From assembly GCF_020085105.1 (NCBI RefSeq), contig NC_058061.1:2888284-2952283 (forward strand): a stretch of 64,000 bases of DNA, in the 5' to 3' direction. The notes below the pieces were generated by a model that made no database searches, was not told where the DNA came from, and saw nothing but the letters and a program-made list of their open reading frames with translations. This DNA is from Siniperca chuatsi (Eukaryota > Chordata > Actinopteri > Centrarchiformes > Sinipercidae). The position numbers were made by a program, and so were the translations under genes. Positions 1 to 9,988 of the stretch are shown in pieces. How positions within the stretch are numbered: the first letter of the stretch is position 1; every line of letters begins with the position of its first letter.

Positions 1-120
1 GCCATTAAATATGCCATTAGGCCACCGATTCATAGTTAAACAGAACCAATTAACATTAAAGCTGCATTAATCAATTTTTGATTAAACGGTCAGACAGTCA
101 GATATTTCAGATGTACTATT

Positions 121-365
121 TACACAACCAACCTTTTAGCTCTGGTTTGGTCTCCACCAACTCTTGAGAAAAATATCTGGCTCTTTAGCTGCTAGATGTT
201 CCACTTTCTTCACCAGCTAGTTGCTAACTTTGTCTGTTAGGTTTATCAGAGCTTGTTTGATGAAACACTTGTTTGATGTTTGCTGCTTGATGAGAGCTGG
301 ACCAAATCTGCAATAAAAACAAAACTATGAGCTAAAAGAGTCTAAAAGGCCTCATAGAGCAACAG
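121..365 (-). repeat. Dispersed repeat family A, copy 1
   Basis: The reverse complement of this stretch matches the stretches near 5735-5935 and 7325-7500. Shared blocks include CTAGCTGGTGAA, AGCCAGATATTT, CAGGAGTTGGTGGAGAC (or a close variant) and CAGAGCTAAAA in the same order. Three divergent copies within 7.5 kb point to a non-autonomous mobile element. Its ends and superfamily cannot be fixed by eye. Confidence 0.6.
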
Positions 366-370
366 AGTAG

Positions 371-1611
371 GGTCCTAATTCGCCATGATTTTGGCACAAT
401 GAACAATCCTTTCACATTACAGATTCATTTAATGCAATTTTAATAATACAATAGAGAGTCTACAGCCATGCAGGCAGCTCTGTGAGGCTGTACTTAGCAC
501 ATATTAGCATGCTAATGTCAGCATTAACAAGTTAATGTTTAGCAGATATGTTTATCACTGTCGCCATCATACAATAATAAATACATATGAAACATTCAGA
601 ATGTAGTGCTTATGTGACTTATAAAGTCAAATAACTACAACCTTAATACTAACCCACAATTTCTTTTCCATTTTGCTTTACATGTATCATCATTTTGTCA
701 TATTTGTCACCATACACTGGCTACACACATGACTGCTTTAGATCTTGAATTCCATTAAATAAATATTCATTGAACAGCCTCAATGAATAGAGTATTTGTC
801 AAGATGTTAACTTGAGAATATTATTCAGTGTGAAATGTAGTGAAAGCCTGGCATTTATCGAGTCCTTGTAGTGGGGAGAACAGTACAGAAGCAGGGGATT
901 ATGGGTCCCAGGAGCATGCAGCTCACGTGTAGCACAGCTTCACCGCGACCAGTGGAGCATGAAAACAAAACAAGCCTTTATGTAGATGTGGAGCCATTGT
1001 GTATGCATGCACAGGTACTGTTAAAGTGAAGAGAAACGTCTGACAAATTGTACAAGGGCACACCGGAAAGTCGGAAACACGCAGGAACATTACATGTTTC
1101 ACCTGAGTGAACCTCGGAGAGCATGAGAGCAGAGCATGAACACATCCTGCTGTTTGTGGTTCTTATCTGGATGAATCATCTCACCCGGGGAGACTCAATG
1201 GAGCAGAGAAAATATACACTATCACACATCACAGACTGTGGAGCATGGTTTCAGTTATTCCTCCATGCTTATTAGTTCCTCCAGTCCTCCATCTATGTCC
1301 TTAATCTCTGACTTCCTTCTTTCTCCCCACTCTTCTCCCCTGGGAGCTGTCTTCCACTTCTCAAAAACTGCCACCTGTTTTCTTTTTCTACACTCACTCA
1401 GTCACAGATTTATTTGTTTTGCTTCTCTCTTTCTTCTGTCATACCTTATCAAACGCAGGAGGTGCATGTGGATGAAACTTCCAGAGACGAAGAGAGAGGC
1501 CTGATGTGACATCACATCACAGATGCCATGCAGGAGCAATTGCACAACACACACATATATACATATTTTATATACACACATACTGTATATATACACACAT
1601 ATTTTATATAC
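371..1611. other. Non-coding, AT-rich stretch
   Basis: No convincing exon was seen. Positions about 490-545 (AGCATGCTAATGTCAGCATTAAC) resemble a repeat found again near 50.3 kb. An 88-codon reading frame at 1238-1504 is rich in Ser and Phe, has no splice context or recognisable motif, and is treated as chance. Confidence 0.5.
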
Positions 1612-3420
1612 ACTGCCTGGATTGATTACAAGAAAGCATATGACTCAAAGCCACACACATGGATCACTGAATGCTTGGAGATGTACAACATCAACAGGAC
1701 GCTAAGAGACTTCATTGCAAACTCGATGAGGCTGTGGAAAACCACCCTTGAGGCCAATGGCAAGCCACTTGCACAAGTATCCATCAAATGTGGCATATAC
1801 CAAGGAGATGCTCTGTCCCCACTGCTGTTCTGCATAGGTCTGAACCCCCTCAGCCAAATAATCAACAAGACAGGCTATGGATACCGACTCAGGAACGGGG
1901 CCACCATCATTCACCTCCTCTACATGGATGACATCAAGCTATATATTAAGAGCGAGCGGGACATCGACTCACTGATCCACACCACCAGGATCTACAGCTC
2001 TGACATTGGGATGTCATTCGGGCTTGAGAAGTGCAGTCGAATGGTGGCAAAGAGAGGGAAAGTAGTCCACACAGAAGGGGTGTCACTCCCAGAAGGAACA
2101 ATAGCAGACATTGAGGATGGGTACAAGTACCTTGGAATACCACAGGCAAATGGCAACCTCAAAGAGGTAACAAGGAAAACAGCAACTGCCAAATACCTTC
2201 AACGAGTAAGGCAAGTCCTAAGAAGTCAGCTCAATGGCAAGAACAAGGCCCAGGCAATAAACAGCTACGCCCTGTCAGTGATCAAATACCCTGCGGGAAT
2301 AATAAGGTGGCCAAAGGAAGAGATACAGACCACAGACATTAAGACACAAAAGCTCCTCACCATGCATGGAGGGTTCCATCCCAAATCCAGCACCCTGAGA
2401 CTGTACGCTAGCCGTAAGGAAGGCGGCCGTGGACTAGTGGGTGTGAGAGCCACTATCCAGGATGAAACATCCACGATCCACAAGTACATCAAAGTTAAGG
2501 CCCCAACAGATGACGTGCTCAGTGAATGTCTCAGACAATGGGGAACAGAGGAAGAGGTGCTGGAGGAGGGACCATCATGGGAGGACACACCCCTACATGG
2601 GATGTACCACCGGAAAATAACTGAAGTGGCTGATATCAAGAAATCCTACCAATGGCTAGAGCGGGCCGGACTGAAGGACAGCACAGAGGCGCTCATCATG
2701 ACTGCACAGGAGCAGGCCCTGAGCACCAGAGCAATAGAGGCCCAGATCTACCACACCAGACAAGACCCAAGGTGTAGGCTGTGCAAAGAGGCCCCTGAGA
2801 CAATCCAGCACATAACTGCAGGGTGTAAGATGCTGGCAGGGAAAGCATGCATGGAGCGCCTTAACCAAGTGGCTGGCATAGTGTACAGGAACATCTGCAC
2901 TGAGTATGGACTGGAAACCCAGAGGTCAAAGTGGGAAACACCTCCAAAGGTGGTAGAGAATGGCCGAGCCAAGATCCTGTGGGACTTCCAGATTCAGACG
3001 GACAGAATGGTAATGGCGAACCAACCAGACATCGTGGTGGTTGACAAACAGCAGAGGAAAGCCGTTGTGGTTGACGTGGCGATACCAAGCGATGGCAACA
3101 TCAGGAAAAAGGAACATGAGAAATTAGAGAAGTACCAAGGGCTCAGAGAAGAGCTGGAGAAGGCCTGGAAGGTGAAGGCAACAGTGGTGCCCGTGGTCAT
3201 CGGAGCACTCGGGGCAGTGACCCCCAAACTGGAGGAGTGGCTACAGCAGATCCCTGGAAGAACACCAGACATCTCGGTCCAGAAGAGTGCAGTACTGGGA
3301 ACAGCAAAGATACTGCGCAGAACCCTCAAGCTCCCGGGCCTCTGGTAGAGGACCCGAGCTCGAAGGATGAGACCACCCACGGGGGGTGAAGGACAAAGTT
3401 TTTATATATATAAATAAATA
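1612..3420 (+). mobile_element. 5'-truncated Rex6/Dong-like (R4-clade) LINE
   Basis: This is a non-LTR retrotransposon copy. Similarity begins abruptly at about 1612, inside a TATACACA-type simple sequence, and runs through the open reading frame to a short 3' UTR that ends in TATATATA/TAAATAAATAAA. The 5' part (N-terminal domain and upstream RT blocks) is missing, the usual result of incomplete target-primed reverse transcription. Dong elements are known to insert in simple repeats, which fits the AT/CA-rich flank. The open, undamaged frame suggests a fairly young insertion. Assignment to Rex6 rests on the C-terminal restriction-like endonuclease and remembered similarity; R4 or Dong labels are equivalent at this resolution. 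Confidence 0.85.
1615..3348 (+). CDS. LINE reverse transcriptase / restriction-like endonuclease, N-terminally truncated
   Basis: The frame is open for about 577 codons from the Trp codon at 1618. The ORF can be read upstream to 1528, but that part is CA/TA simple repeat and not protein. Reverse transcriptase blocks seen in order: motif A (WIDYKKAYDS), motif B (GIYQGDALSPLLF) and motif C (LLYMDD, the catalytic Asp pair). Further on come a CCHC knuckle (CRLC ... HITAGC, near 2775-2830) and a PD-(D/E)XK-type endonuclease core (PDIVVVDKQQRKAVVVDVAIP region, about 3025-3085). This order, RT then CCHC then C-terminal nuclease, defines the early-branching LINE clades R2/R4/Dong/Rex6. It encodes no host function. 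Lacking its 5' part and promoter, this copy is probably immobile. Confidence 0.85.
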   Translation, partial: AWIDYKKAYDSKPHTWITECLEMYNINRTLRDFIANSMRLWKTTLEANGKPLAQVSIKCGIYQGDALSPLLFCIGLNPLSQIINKTGYGYRLRNGATIIHLLYMDDIKLYIKSERDIDSLIHTTRIYSSDIGMSFGLEKCSRMVAKRGKVVHTEGVSLPEGTIADIEDGYKYLGIPQANGNLKEVTRKTATAKYLQRVRQVLRSQLNGKNKAQAINSYALSVIKYPAGIIRWPKEEIQTTDIKTQKLLTMHGGFHPKSSTLRLYASRKEGGRGLVGVRATIQDETSTIHKYIKVKAPTDDVLSECLRQWGTEEEVLEEGPSWEDTPLHGMYHRKITEVADIKKSYQWLERAGLKDSTEALIMTAQEQALSTRAIEAQIYHTRQDPRCRLCKEAPETIQHITAGCKMLAGKACMERLNQVAGIVYRNICTEYGLETQRSKWETPPKVVENGRAKILWDFQIQTDRMVMANQPDIVVVDKQQRKAVVVDVAIPSDGNIRKKEHEKLEKYQGLREELEKAWKVKATVVPVVIGALGAVTPKLEEWLQQIPGRTPDISVQKSAVLGTAKILRRTLKLPGLW

Positions 3421-3459
3421 AATATATTTTTTATTGCACATTTTATATTTATGATTCTT

Positions 3460-3573
3460 GACTTTTGCAGTACTTGCTTTTTAATTTTCTCTTACTATGT
3501 TTATTTGCACCAAAATACCAAGGTAAATTCCGTGTATGTGAAAACCTACTGACAATAAACCTGATTCTGATTC
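3460..3573 (+). repeat. Retroposon 3' tail ending in TTCTGA units
   Basis: The end of this stretch reads ACAATAAACCTGATTCTGATTC, a common 3' terminus of fish non-LTR retroposons whose tails are short tandem units. Similar tails occur near 43046 and 55800. The 5' extent is uncertain, and part may be the downstream end of the Rex6 insertion site. Confidence 0.5.
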
Positions 3574-3639
3574 ACACACCTCACAGGAGCAGCCGAGTGC
3601 AGCTCATTATGACACACACAAGACACAGAGGTAACACAC

Positions 3640-3832
3640 ACACACGTACTTCTATCTTTGTGAGGACCGTCATTGACTTAATGCATTAAGCCCTTTACCC
3701 TAACCTTAACCATGTGGGGACCGGCCAAAATGTCCTCACTTTCCAAAAATGTCCTCACTCTGTAAGAAAAAAAACGTGTTTCAGTCCTCACTATGTAGCA
3801 AGTACAACTACACACACACACACACAAAGTAG
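3640..3832 (+). repeat. Dispersed repeat with TAACCCTAACC-like core and GTGAGGACC/CTCACTATG ends
   Basis: The sequence starts CACGTACTTCTATCTTTGTGAGGACC, contains CCCTAACCTTAACC and ATGTGGGGACC, then a doublet of ATGTCCTCACT, and ends in AAGTAC(AAC)TACACACACA. The outer parts (GTGAGGACC versus TCCTCACTATG) are imperfect inverted repeats. I recognise it as a common fish repeat type, non-coding. Confidence 0.6.
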
Positions 3833-4280
3833 CATTATACAGTATGTTAATGTATTTTGTCGTTGATTTATATTTTATTAATAAACAGCATGTAACGTGG
3901 GTATCTATGCCAGTGTAGCAATCAATATGATAATAATTCTACAAGTAACAGTATCTTATTTGATTTATTCTGTCAAAATACTACATAAACTCTGTCCATA
4001 CAGCCTAGAAGCTGATGTGTCTACTTGTACTGCAAACCTGAAGAAGAAGAGATATAGGCCAATACATTTTTTAACTATGCAAGCAATGTCAGCACACATG
4101 GAGGGCAGGAATAGTTAGTTAAAACCATATTTATATCAGGGTCAATAAAAGGCTTAAAATACACCAGTTTAGCTCTGTGTTCTTCATAGTATAATCAAAG
4201 TGAATTATTAAGTGCTTCATTCAAAAACAAAACAAAGCAAAAAACACACAAATTGACAAACTGATCAAACGATCTGTTTC
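3833..4280. other. Non-coding stretch
   Basis: AT-rich DNA before the polyadenylation signal of the minus-strand gene at 4.3 kb. A 73-codon frame at 3897-4118 shows no domain or splice context. Confidence 0.4.
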
Positions 4281-4282
4281 CC

Positions 4283-4288
4283 TTTATT
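4283..4288 (-). promoter_or_regulatory. Polyadenylation signal AATAAA
   Basis: TTTATT on the plus strand, so AATAAA on the minus strand, about 55 bases past the stop codon at 4342-4344. The spacing suits the 3' end of the gene whose last exon is at 4342-4665. Confidence 0.6.
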
Positions 4289-4341
4289 CAGCAAACACAG
4301 CGTAACACAACAATAGTAATGCGCTACTACTTGTAAAGTCA

Positions 4342-4665
4342 TTAGTTGTTGTCCATTTGGCATTCACGGTACGCCAAATATCCTTGGCTATCTGAAATTT
4401 CTTCACAACACTTCCACACATCTTCAGTGTTGTAAAATGCAAACTTGAATGGCTCCAAGATTAATTCCCTCTCATGTTCGTCCAGGCTCTCGCTTGTTTC
4501 CTCAACCCAAAGCTGTCCATACAGCTGTGCAGCCTCTGCCAGTTCTTCTCCCCCCATCTTCAGTGCATCAGGCAACTCCACTTCGGCTGAAAACACATGC
4601 TGGTTTGCTTTAACCCATTCTGCTGCCTTTTTGCAGTCATTTACAATCCTGGGCTCCACTCTATC
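4342..4665 (-). CDS. Terminal coding exon of an unrecognised gene
   Basis: The exon opens after an excellent acceptor on the minus strand: a long pyrimidine tract (TTTTTTCTTTCCCTCTTTTCC) followed by ATAG at 4666. The frame is open from the first base for 107 codons to a TAA, and AATAAA follows. The acidic product starts DRVEPRIVNDCKKAAEW and ends AYRECQMDNN, with Glu-rich helical stretches and no signal peptide or membrane segment. A GTG at 4659 could be misread as a start; the exon clearly continues upstream. A possible first exon lies at 5375-5390 (ATGCCTTGTGACAACG followed by GTAGGTGAC), but its phase 1 end does not join directly to this phase 0 exon, so at least one exon is missing from the model. 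I do not recognise the family. Confidence 0.6.
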   Translation of the reverse strand, partial: DRVEPRIVNDCKKAAEWVKANQHVFSAEVELPDALKMGGEELAEAAQLYGQLWVEETSESLDEHERELILEPFKFAFYNTEDVWKCCEEISDSQGYLAYRECQMDNN

Positions 4666-5374
4666 CTATGGAAAAGAGGGAAAGAAAAAAGGTTGTCTTC
4701 CTATCGCATAATTGCTGCACCAACAGTATCGTAACCTCTATTCATATAAAATCTAATATTCTGCATTGCTTCTTTTAAGATCTATAGCTACAGTATATAT
4801 CTCGAATGATGCATCTACAAAAGACAGAAAAACTGTTACAAATGTTATGGTCATAGTACATAAACTTCAATTAAAATTAGATTAGTTCATACAGCCAGCA
4901 AAGTCTGTGCACACTGTTTAAGTGTGATAACAGCTTATTTCAGTATACATTTTCATCTACACTGAACGGCCTGAACGATAGAAAACCTTTAATCTTTCTT
5001 TTATCTTCTTTTGGACAACAAATAACCAACCTGAGTGTCATAGTTAACATCTTAAGACAAATGCAGACCTATGCCCGTGCTAAAGTCTTTACAAAAACGT
5101 TTAATAAAGCCAAACACAATTATATATAAACAGTTAGCTTACGTTATCCACAGAAAACTAGCTAGCAAGCTAATCCTACCATAAAATTTCAGGAGGTAAC
5201 GCTAGCCACCGTTGGCGTAACTACCTTTAAAACGACAAATAGCTTACCTACATGTGCAACATTCAGTCATTTACGTGATTTAGATTTACAGATATTGATA
5301 GTGGTAGCTATTTCGAACAAACATATGCAAGACCCATGCATGCAGACTTTTTAGGATGCAAATCAGTCACCTAC

Positions 5375-5510
5375 CGTTGTCACAAGGCATAGTGTAGCAA
5401 AAACAACTGAGAATGCCTTAAGTTACATCCTTTGGGGGACGTTAAAAAAAAAGTCCTGTCCTGACAGTGGAGCTGAGAGCGGAGCCTGCACCGGAAGCGA
5501 CTCCACAGAG
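5375..5510 (-). promoter_or_regulatory. Candidate 5' exon and GC-rich promoter of the 4.3-kb gene
   Basis: Around 5460-5515 the base composition turns GC-rich, and GCACCGGAAGCGACT contains a consensus ETS site (CCGGAAG), typical of TATA-less housekeeping promoters. About 75 bases downstream on the minus strand is ATGCCTTGTGACAACG followed by a good donor (GTAGGTGAC). This would make a short first coding exon. Start site and splice partner are unproven. Confidence 0.4.
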
Positions 5511-5734
5511 GAGCCGTGCAGGCAGACCCCTCTCAGATTCTCTTGCATCAGTTGAGTTAAAACTGCTGTAATCAATATTTTAATATTAACAATAGATTAA
5601 ATGACAACATAATTTGAAAGGTGTCGCTTGTAGTAACAACCCACAGATAATTATCACCCAAATCTGCAGTTCCCCTTGGCGCTCTTATCAACCATGTTTC
5701 CAGTTGCAACAGGCAGCTGTTTTCAGCACAAAAC

Positions 5735-5935
5735 TTCTAAACAAAAACCCACTGTACACTACCTGCCCAGCACCAAACAGCAGACAAAACGTTAGAGACC
5801 AGCTGGTGAACATAGCGCAGCTTTAACCAGATATTTCCCTCAGGAGCTGGTGGAGACGAAAAACAGAGCTAAAAACATTCATCAGGTGGCCAGTAACATG
5901 ACTCCAAATAAATGCTAATATTGCTCCAGTGTATG
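5735..5935 (+). repeat. Dispersed repeat family A, copy 2
   Basis: Contains CAGCTGGTGAACATAG, CCAGATATTTCCCTCAGGAG and GGTGGAGACGAAAAACAGAG, matching copies at 121-365 (inverted) and 7325-7500 (direct). It lacks part of the central block seen at 7325. Confidence 0.6.
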
Positions 5936-7324
5936 CAGGATGTATGAGTAGGCAACTGTACATGTTTGATTTGTTTTAGCACACGTAGAGAAGAGTCATA
6001 AAGTCAGTAAACTGACTCAGTAATGTCAGTGACACAGCAATCTCACATCACATCTTAACTTTACCAACATTAGCTAACATAAGCCATTATAAGCTACTGG
6101 TCATATCAAACCAAGTAAGGCTGTAGTGGCAAATCCCCTGACTGGATTGAATTGAGTAACAATGCATTTGACTATGAATTTAACTTGTCATTTTTACATG
6201 GAAGATTGTGTTTTAAAAAAAGAAAAATCGGATAAATAAAATGAATAATGCAAAGATCTGGGTAAAAATCATATTTTAAAAATACCATCTGCAGCACAAC
6301 AACGTAATTTATTAGTTTCCTGTTTTCTTTTTCTTATTTGGAGCAACACTATCACATCAGGGGATTTGTGTTTTTCTCCTCTCATTCTATTATCGAGCTA
6401 TCCTTACCACAACAGAACCTTGTTTACTGTGATTAGTGTCTTCTTGCAGCAGGAAACTGATCCACTCCATAAAAAAATGAAAACAGTGAACCTCGACTAT
6501 GTAATACTTATGGAATAACATTAACATTGCATGATAACACAATAAGGAAGAAAAAAAATAAAAAGAATAAAACACAACTGGTCTCCAAGTGTTTGAAGAA
6601 GTATACTAATAAAGCTATGTAAAAGGATGTAAAGGAGTACGGTGACATGTGGATTTTAGCAGATTTCAGAGTGTGTTTAATAATAGATAGAATTAATAGA
6701 TTTGACTGCAGTGTTATCACCATTCTAGCAAGAAAGAAAGCGAAGCTCATGAAAGAGAGCTCATGTGACTTTAAGGCCACCAAATGTCACAAACAACTTG
6801 TAGCAAGGCTTTTCCTATCTGGAAAATGACACTTCGAGGAAAGGAAACTGCATTACTGGATAAAATGAGTCATTACTGCAGACAGCAAAAGACAGACTTC
6901 TGCAAATTCAGACCCACCAGAACTGTTCAAATGTGGTGGCATTTTTCTTGTTTTACCCTGGACGTTTGCACAAAAGCAGCTTTTAACTAATCAAGTGTAT
7001 TCACTTATTTTCAAGTATTAATGAGAGATGCTGGCCAGGTTTGTGATATGTGTCCGCCGTGATTATCCATGATCACAGCGAGCGGACCTTCTCCAAAGTG
7101 CCCCCCTGTTGTGCGCCGGTTTCGAAGCATGGTTGCCATGGAGACACTTTTGGTATATCAGGCTGCCTCATTTCAGTGTGTGTCTGCATGTGAAATGGCT
7201 TTATGGCCGGGAACATTATGTATTTGAAATGCTTTTAGCAGGAAATGGCACCCAAATTTAGTACTACCTGTTCAGAGCTGGAATAAGAATTTGCATGGTA
7301 TATCATGAGGCAACACGTGATAAA
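5936..7324. other. Non-coding stretch
   Basis: No gene recognised. Short frames at 6390-6990 on both strands are low-complexity (Phe/Leu runs from poly-T) or overlap each other. Confidence 0.4.
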
Positions 7325-7500
7325 CATGACTAGCTGGTGAACATAGTGGAGCATTTAGCAGCTAAAAAGCCAGATATTTTCCTCAGGAGTTGGTGGAGAC
7401 CAAAAACAGAGCTAAAAGGAGAGGGAATATTGGACTTATATTTGCCGAGTAGCCAAAAGGACGACTCCAAAGAATACCCCCACAAACAAGTCCTTGCCTT
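7325..7500 (+). repeat. Dispersed repeat family A, copy 3
   Basis: Best preserved of the three copies: GACTAGCTGGTGAACATAG, TTTAGCAGCTAAAAAGCCAG and GTTGGTGGAGACCAAAAACAG. Direct relative to 5735-5935, inverted relative to 121-365. Confidence 0.65.
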
Positions 7501-9769
7501 GAGTGGCAATATCTCCCATTGTAATTAGTCTTAATGACATATGAAGTCTTAATGCCAATGAATGACATATTTTTTACTGGTTTTCTTATATTTATATTTA
7601 CTTGTCTTGCCAAAAAAGAAAATTAAAACTATAAATTAAAATTGAGAGTGCACAATTGTGTATCTGGAGGACTGTGGTTTTCCAGCTCCGGCCGTGTGGG
7701 ACTCGACTGGCTGTGATCAGGGAACACTGATCCAGGCCCGGGTGACTGATGTTCTAAATATTGGATGAGCTCATCATGACCGAGAAGAGGCAGGGGATAT
7801 GGCCAAAACTAGAAACTGGAGCAAATGCTGTCACACAATGTGCAAACACTCACACATCCACCCACACACAAACTACACAGATGCTCTCTTTTCTTGCTCT
7901 ATCTGATAACGACATGTACAAATACAGTAGTATACAGCGTATATTACATGTACACACACGTGCAGATTTACACACACTGCCACCAATGAAGGCACATTAT
8001 AAAATATTCAGTGCGAAAGGAAATGACACACACACTCAGAGTTATGATTATCTCGTCATTCCCCATCATAACATGAACAACCAAACTCCTCCAGCTGCTG
8101 CAGCTTCACGTGTGGTGTCTGCCTGCTCACGTGCAAATTTAGATGTAGCCTATTTGAGCGAGAGAGAGAGAGAAGCTTGTTTTATTCACTCGCTCAGACC
8201 TTGATCAGTCAGAGTTCTGAAATTCTGAATTAACCTGTAATGAATGACAACACTGATTTGGTGAGATTCGTTGCCATGGAGACGTCTGAGGGAGTATCTG
8301 CTGTGTTATAGCTACTGACGCATATGGTGGCTTGTCAGCTGTGTGGGTGGTCAGTGGCACTGACCTCTCAGGTCAACCACCATGCAGATCTAACATGTTT
8401 CAAAGTGGATCTCTTCAGGTACAACAAAAGGAGATAAAAGGAGATAAATAAGTACTCCATGTTGCACATCACATGCAGTACTTGTTACACGTGGAGTGAA
8501 AAAGGCTGTCTCGTCTCTCAGCGGTTTAGTCTAATTAGATGTGAAGATGTCGTTACACCACACTTTACCTTACACTTGCACTGTGGTTATAACTTACAAC
8601 TATTTTGGATATTTTTGATATAGCCTATTTGCAATTTTTTGATATACTCAAAACATTTTATGTATCTGTCCTTAAAAAATGTTGGGTATTGATGTAATTG
8701 CGTGCTTACCGGATTGTTCATTGTTTTGAGATTTTTGGGTGTGGTATCCAGTTTTAAACATTTTGTCCAGACAAAGATTCAACTGGGATCGAAATGTTGT
8801 CTACTTAGATAAATAATTTTGTGGTTTGGAATCAGTGTGAAGGCGTTTTCATTGGTAGGTGTGGTTTGACAATAGTTCAGAACAAATTAATGAAGACCAG
8901 ACAGTTTATGCAACTACAGAAAAGCTTTTGAAAATCAGGTTTATATAATTTTGACTGATACTGACTTCTCTGCATCACAAATGGCATCTCATTCTCCAAG
9001 CAGGTTGTTGAATAAAGTATATAAAGTTTATTAATACAACAAATATAGCTGAATTTGATGTCATTGTGGTGCTCAAAACAGCGTTCCCGGCCAATCAGAA
9101 TGCCATCTCATGAGCGACAGGGCAGAAACATACCAGAGTGAGCAGGGGCATAATTTCCACAGGGGATGGGGGGTAAAATCCTACTTTTGTCTCCCTCCAC
9201 TTTTACAAGCCCAATTTAATTTACTCACTAAAACCTCCGCTGACTGTCCAGCAGCCAAAATCAAGATGAAAGAAGCTCTGAGTTAATAAAAATGTTGATA
9301 CACTCATTTGGGTTGCCTTCAATTATTACTGTGCGCTCACAGCATTTAAGTTGAGTGGTGCAGAAAGTGCTTTTCAGACTTTTTTTTTGCTCCTGGTTTT
9401 GTCTCTCAGGTTGCATATAGGTTGCCTTACCTTATTGGTGGAGGTCGCTGGGGCTATATGCAGCCTGAAAGGAGTGCAGACACTACCTAGGGCTCTCTAA
9501 AAAAGCCCAAAAACATTAAAACAATTCTGGAAAATATCTGGAGCTTTCATTTAGTTAACATTCTCCAACAATCAATATTATACCACCATTAATTTGGAAC
9601 ACACAATAACCACTTTCATCATAATTTGTTATTTGTTAAGGTTGATATAAATGTATATACAGTAAATGCAGGAAATAGCATTCACGTTTTTCTTTAGTTG
9701 AAGAACCTTTACTGCCCATACTCCATTTTTTACCGTTTGCTTATCAAGTAGTCTGATGTATGGAACGAG
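7501..9769. other. Non-coding stretch with CA-rich patches
   Basis: CA-rich sequence lies at about 7845-8030 and produces a spurious Thr/His-rich frame (7761-8204). The block at 8758-8845 recurs at 15750-15835. No exon is supported. Confidence 0.4.
8758..8845 (+). repeat. Dispersed repeat family B, copy 1
   Basis: CAACTGGGATCGAAATGTTGTC followed by TTTGTGGTTTGGAATCAG is repeated with small changes at 15785-15835 (TAACTGGGATCCAAATGTTGTC, TTTGTGGTTTGGAGTCAG). Function and superfamily unknown. Confidence 0.55.
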
Positions 9770-9988
9770 ATGAATGGCTGATCTGTGTGGCGATAATGCC
9801 TTCATGTTTTTTCCTGAACTTTCATGAGGAGCTTCAGATCCGGTCTGTAGTCTGCCTGGTTCCCCACACCTCTCTCCCTAGGGTCTAAGGACAGAGGGTG
9901 TTGTATGCTGTACATATTGTTTATGGCCCTTAAGGCAAATTGTGATTTGTGATATTGGGCTATATAAATAAAATTGACTTGACATGAC
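9770..9988 (+). repeat. Retroposon 3' end with TTGAC(A/T)TGAC tail
   Basis: Ends GGGCTATATAAATAAAATTGACTTGACATGAC. The same terminus appears inverted at 27754-27822 (GTCAAGTCAATTTTATTTATACAGCCC). A LINE- or SINE-type fish retroposon tail with a pentamer repeat. The related internal block TCCTGGGAGAGGGATCCCTCC occurs at about 11900. Confidence 0.6.

Noticed and set aside
4342-4665. Resemblance of the 4.3-kb exon to the SMC5 hinge-flanking region (WxxxNxxxF ... EDxxxxxxEI)
   Set aside because: Only a handful of residues agree and the spacing between the two blocks differs by about 15 residues, so it is probably coincidence.
7761-8204. 147-codon frame rich in Thr and His
   Set aside because: Composition follows CA-rich simple sequence; no homology signal or gene structure.
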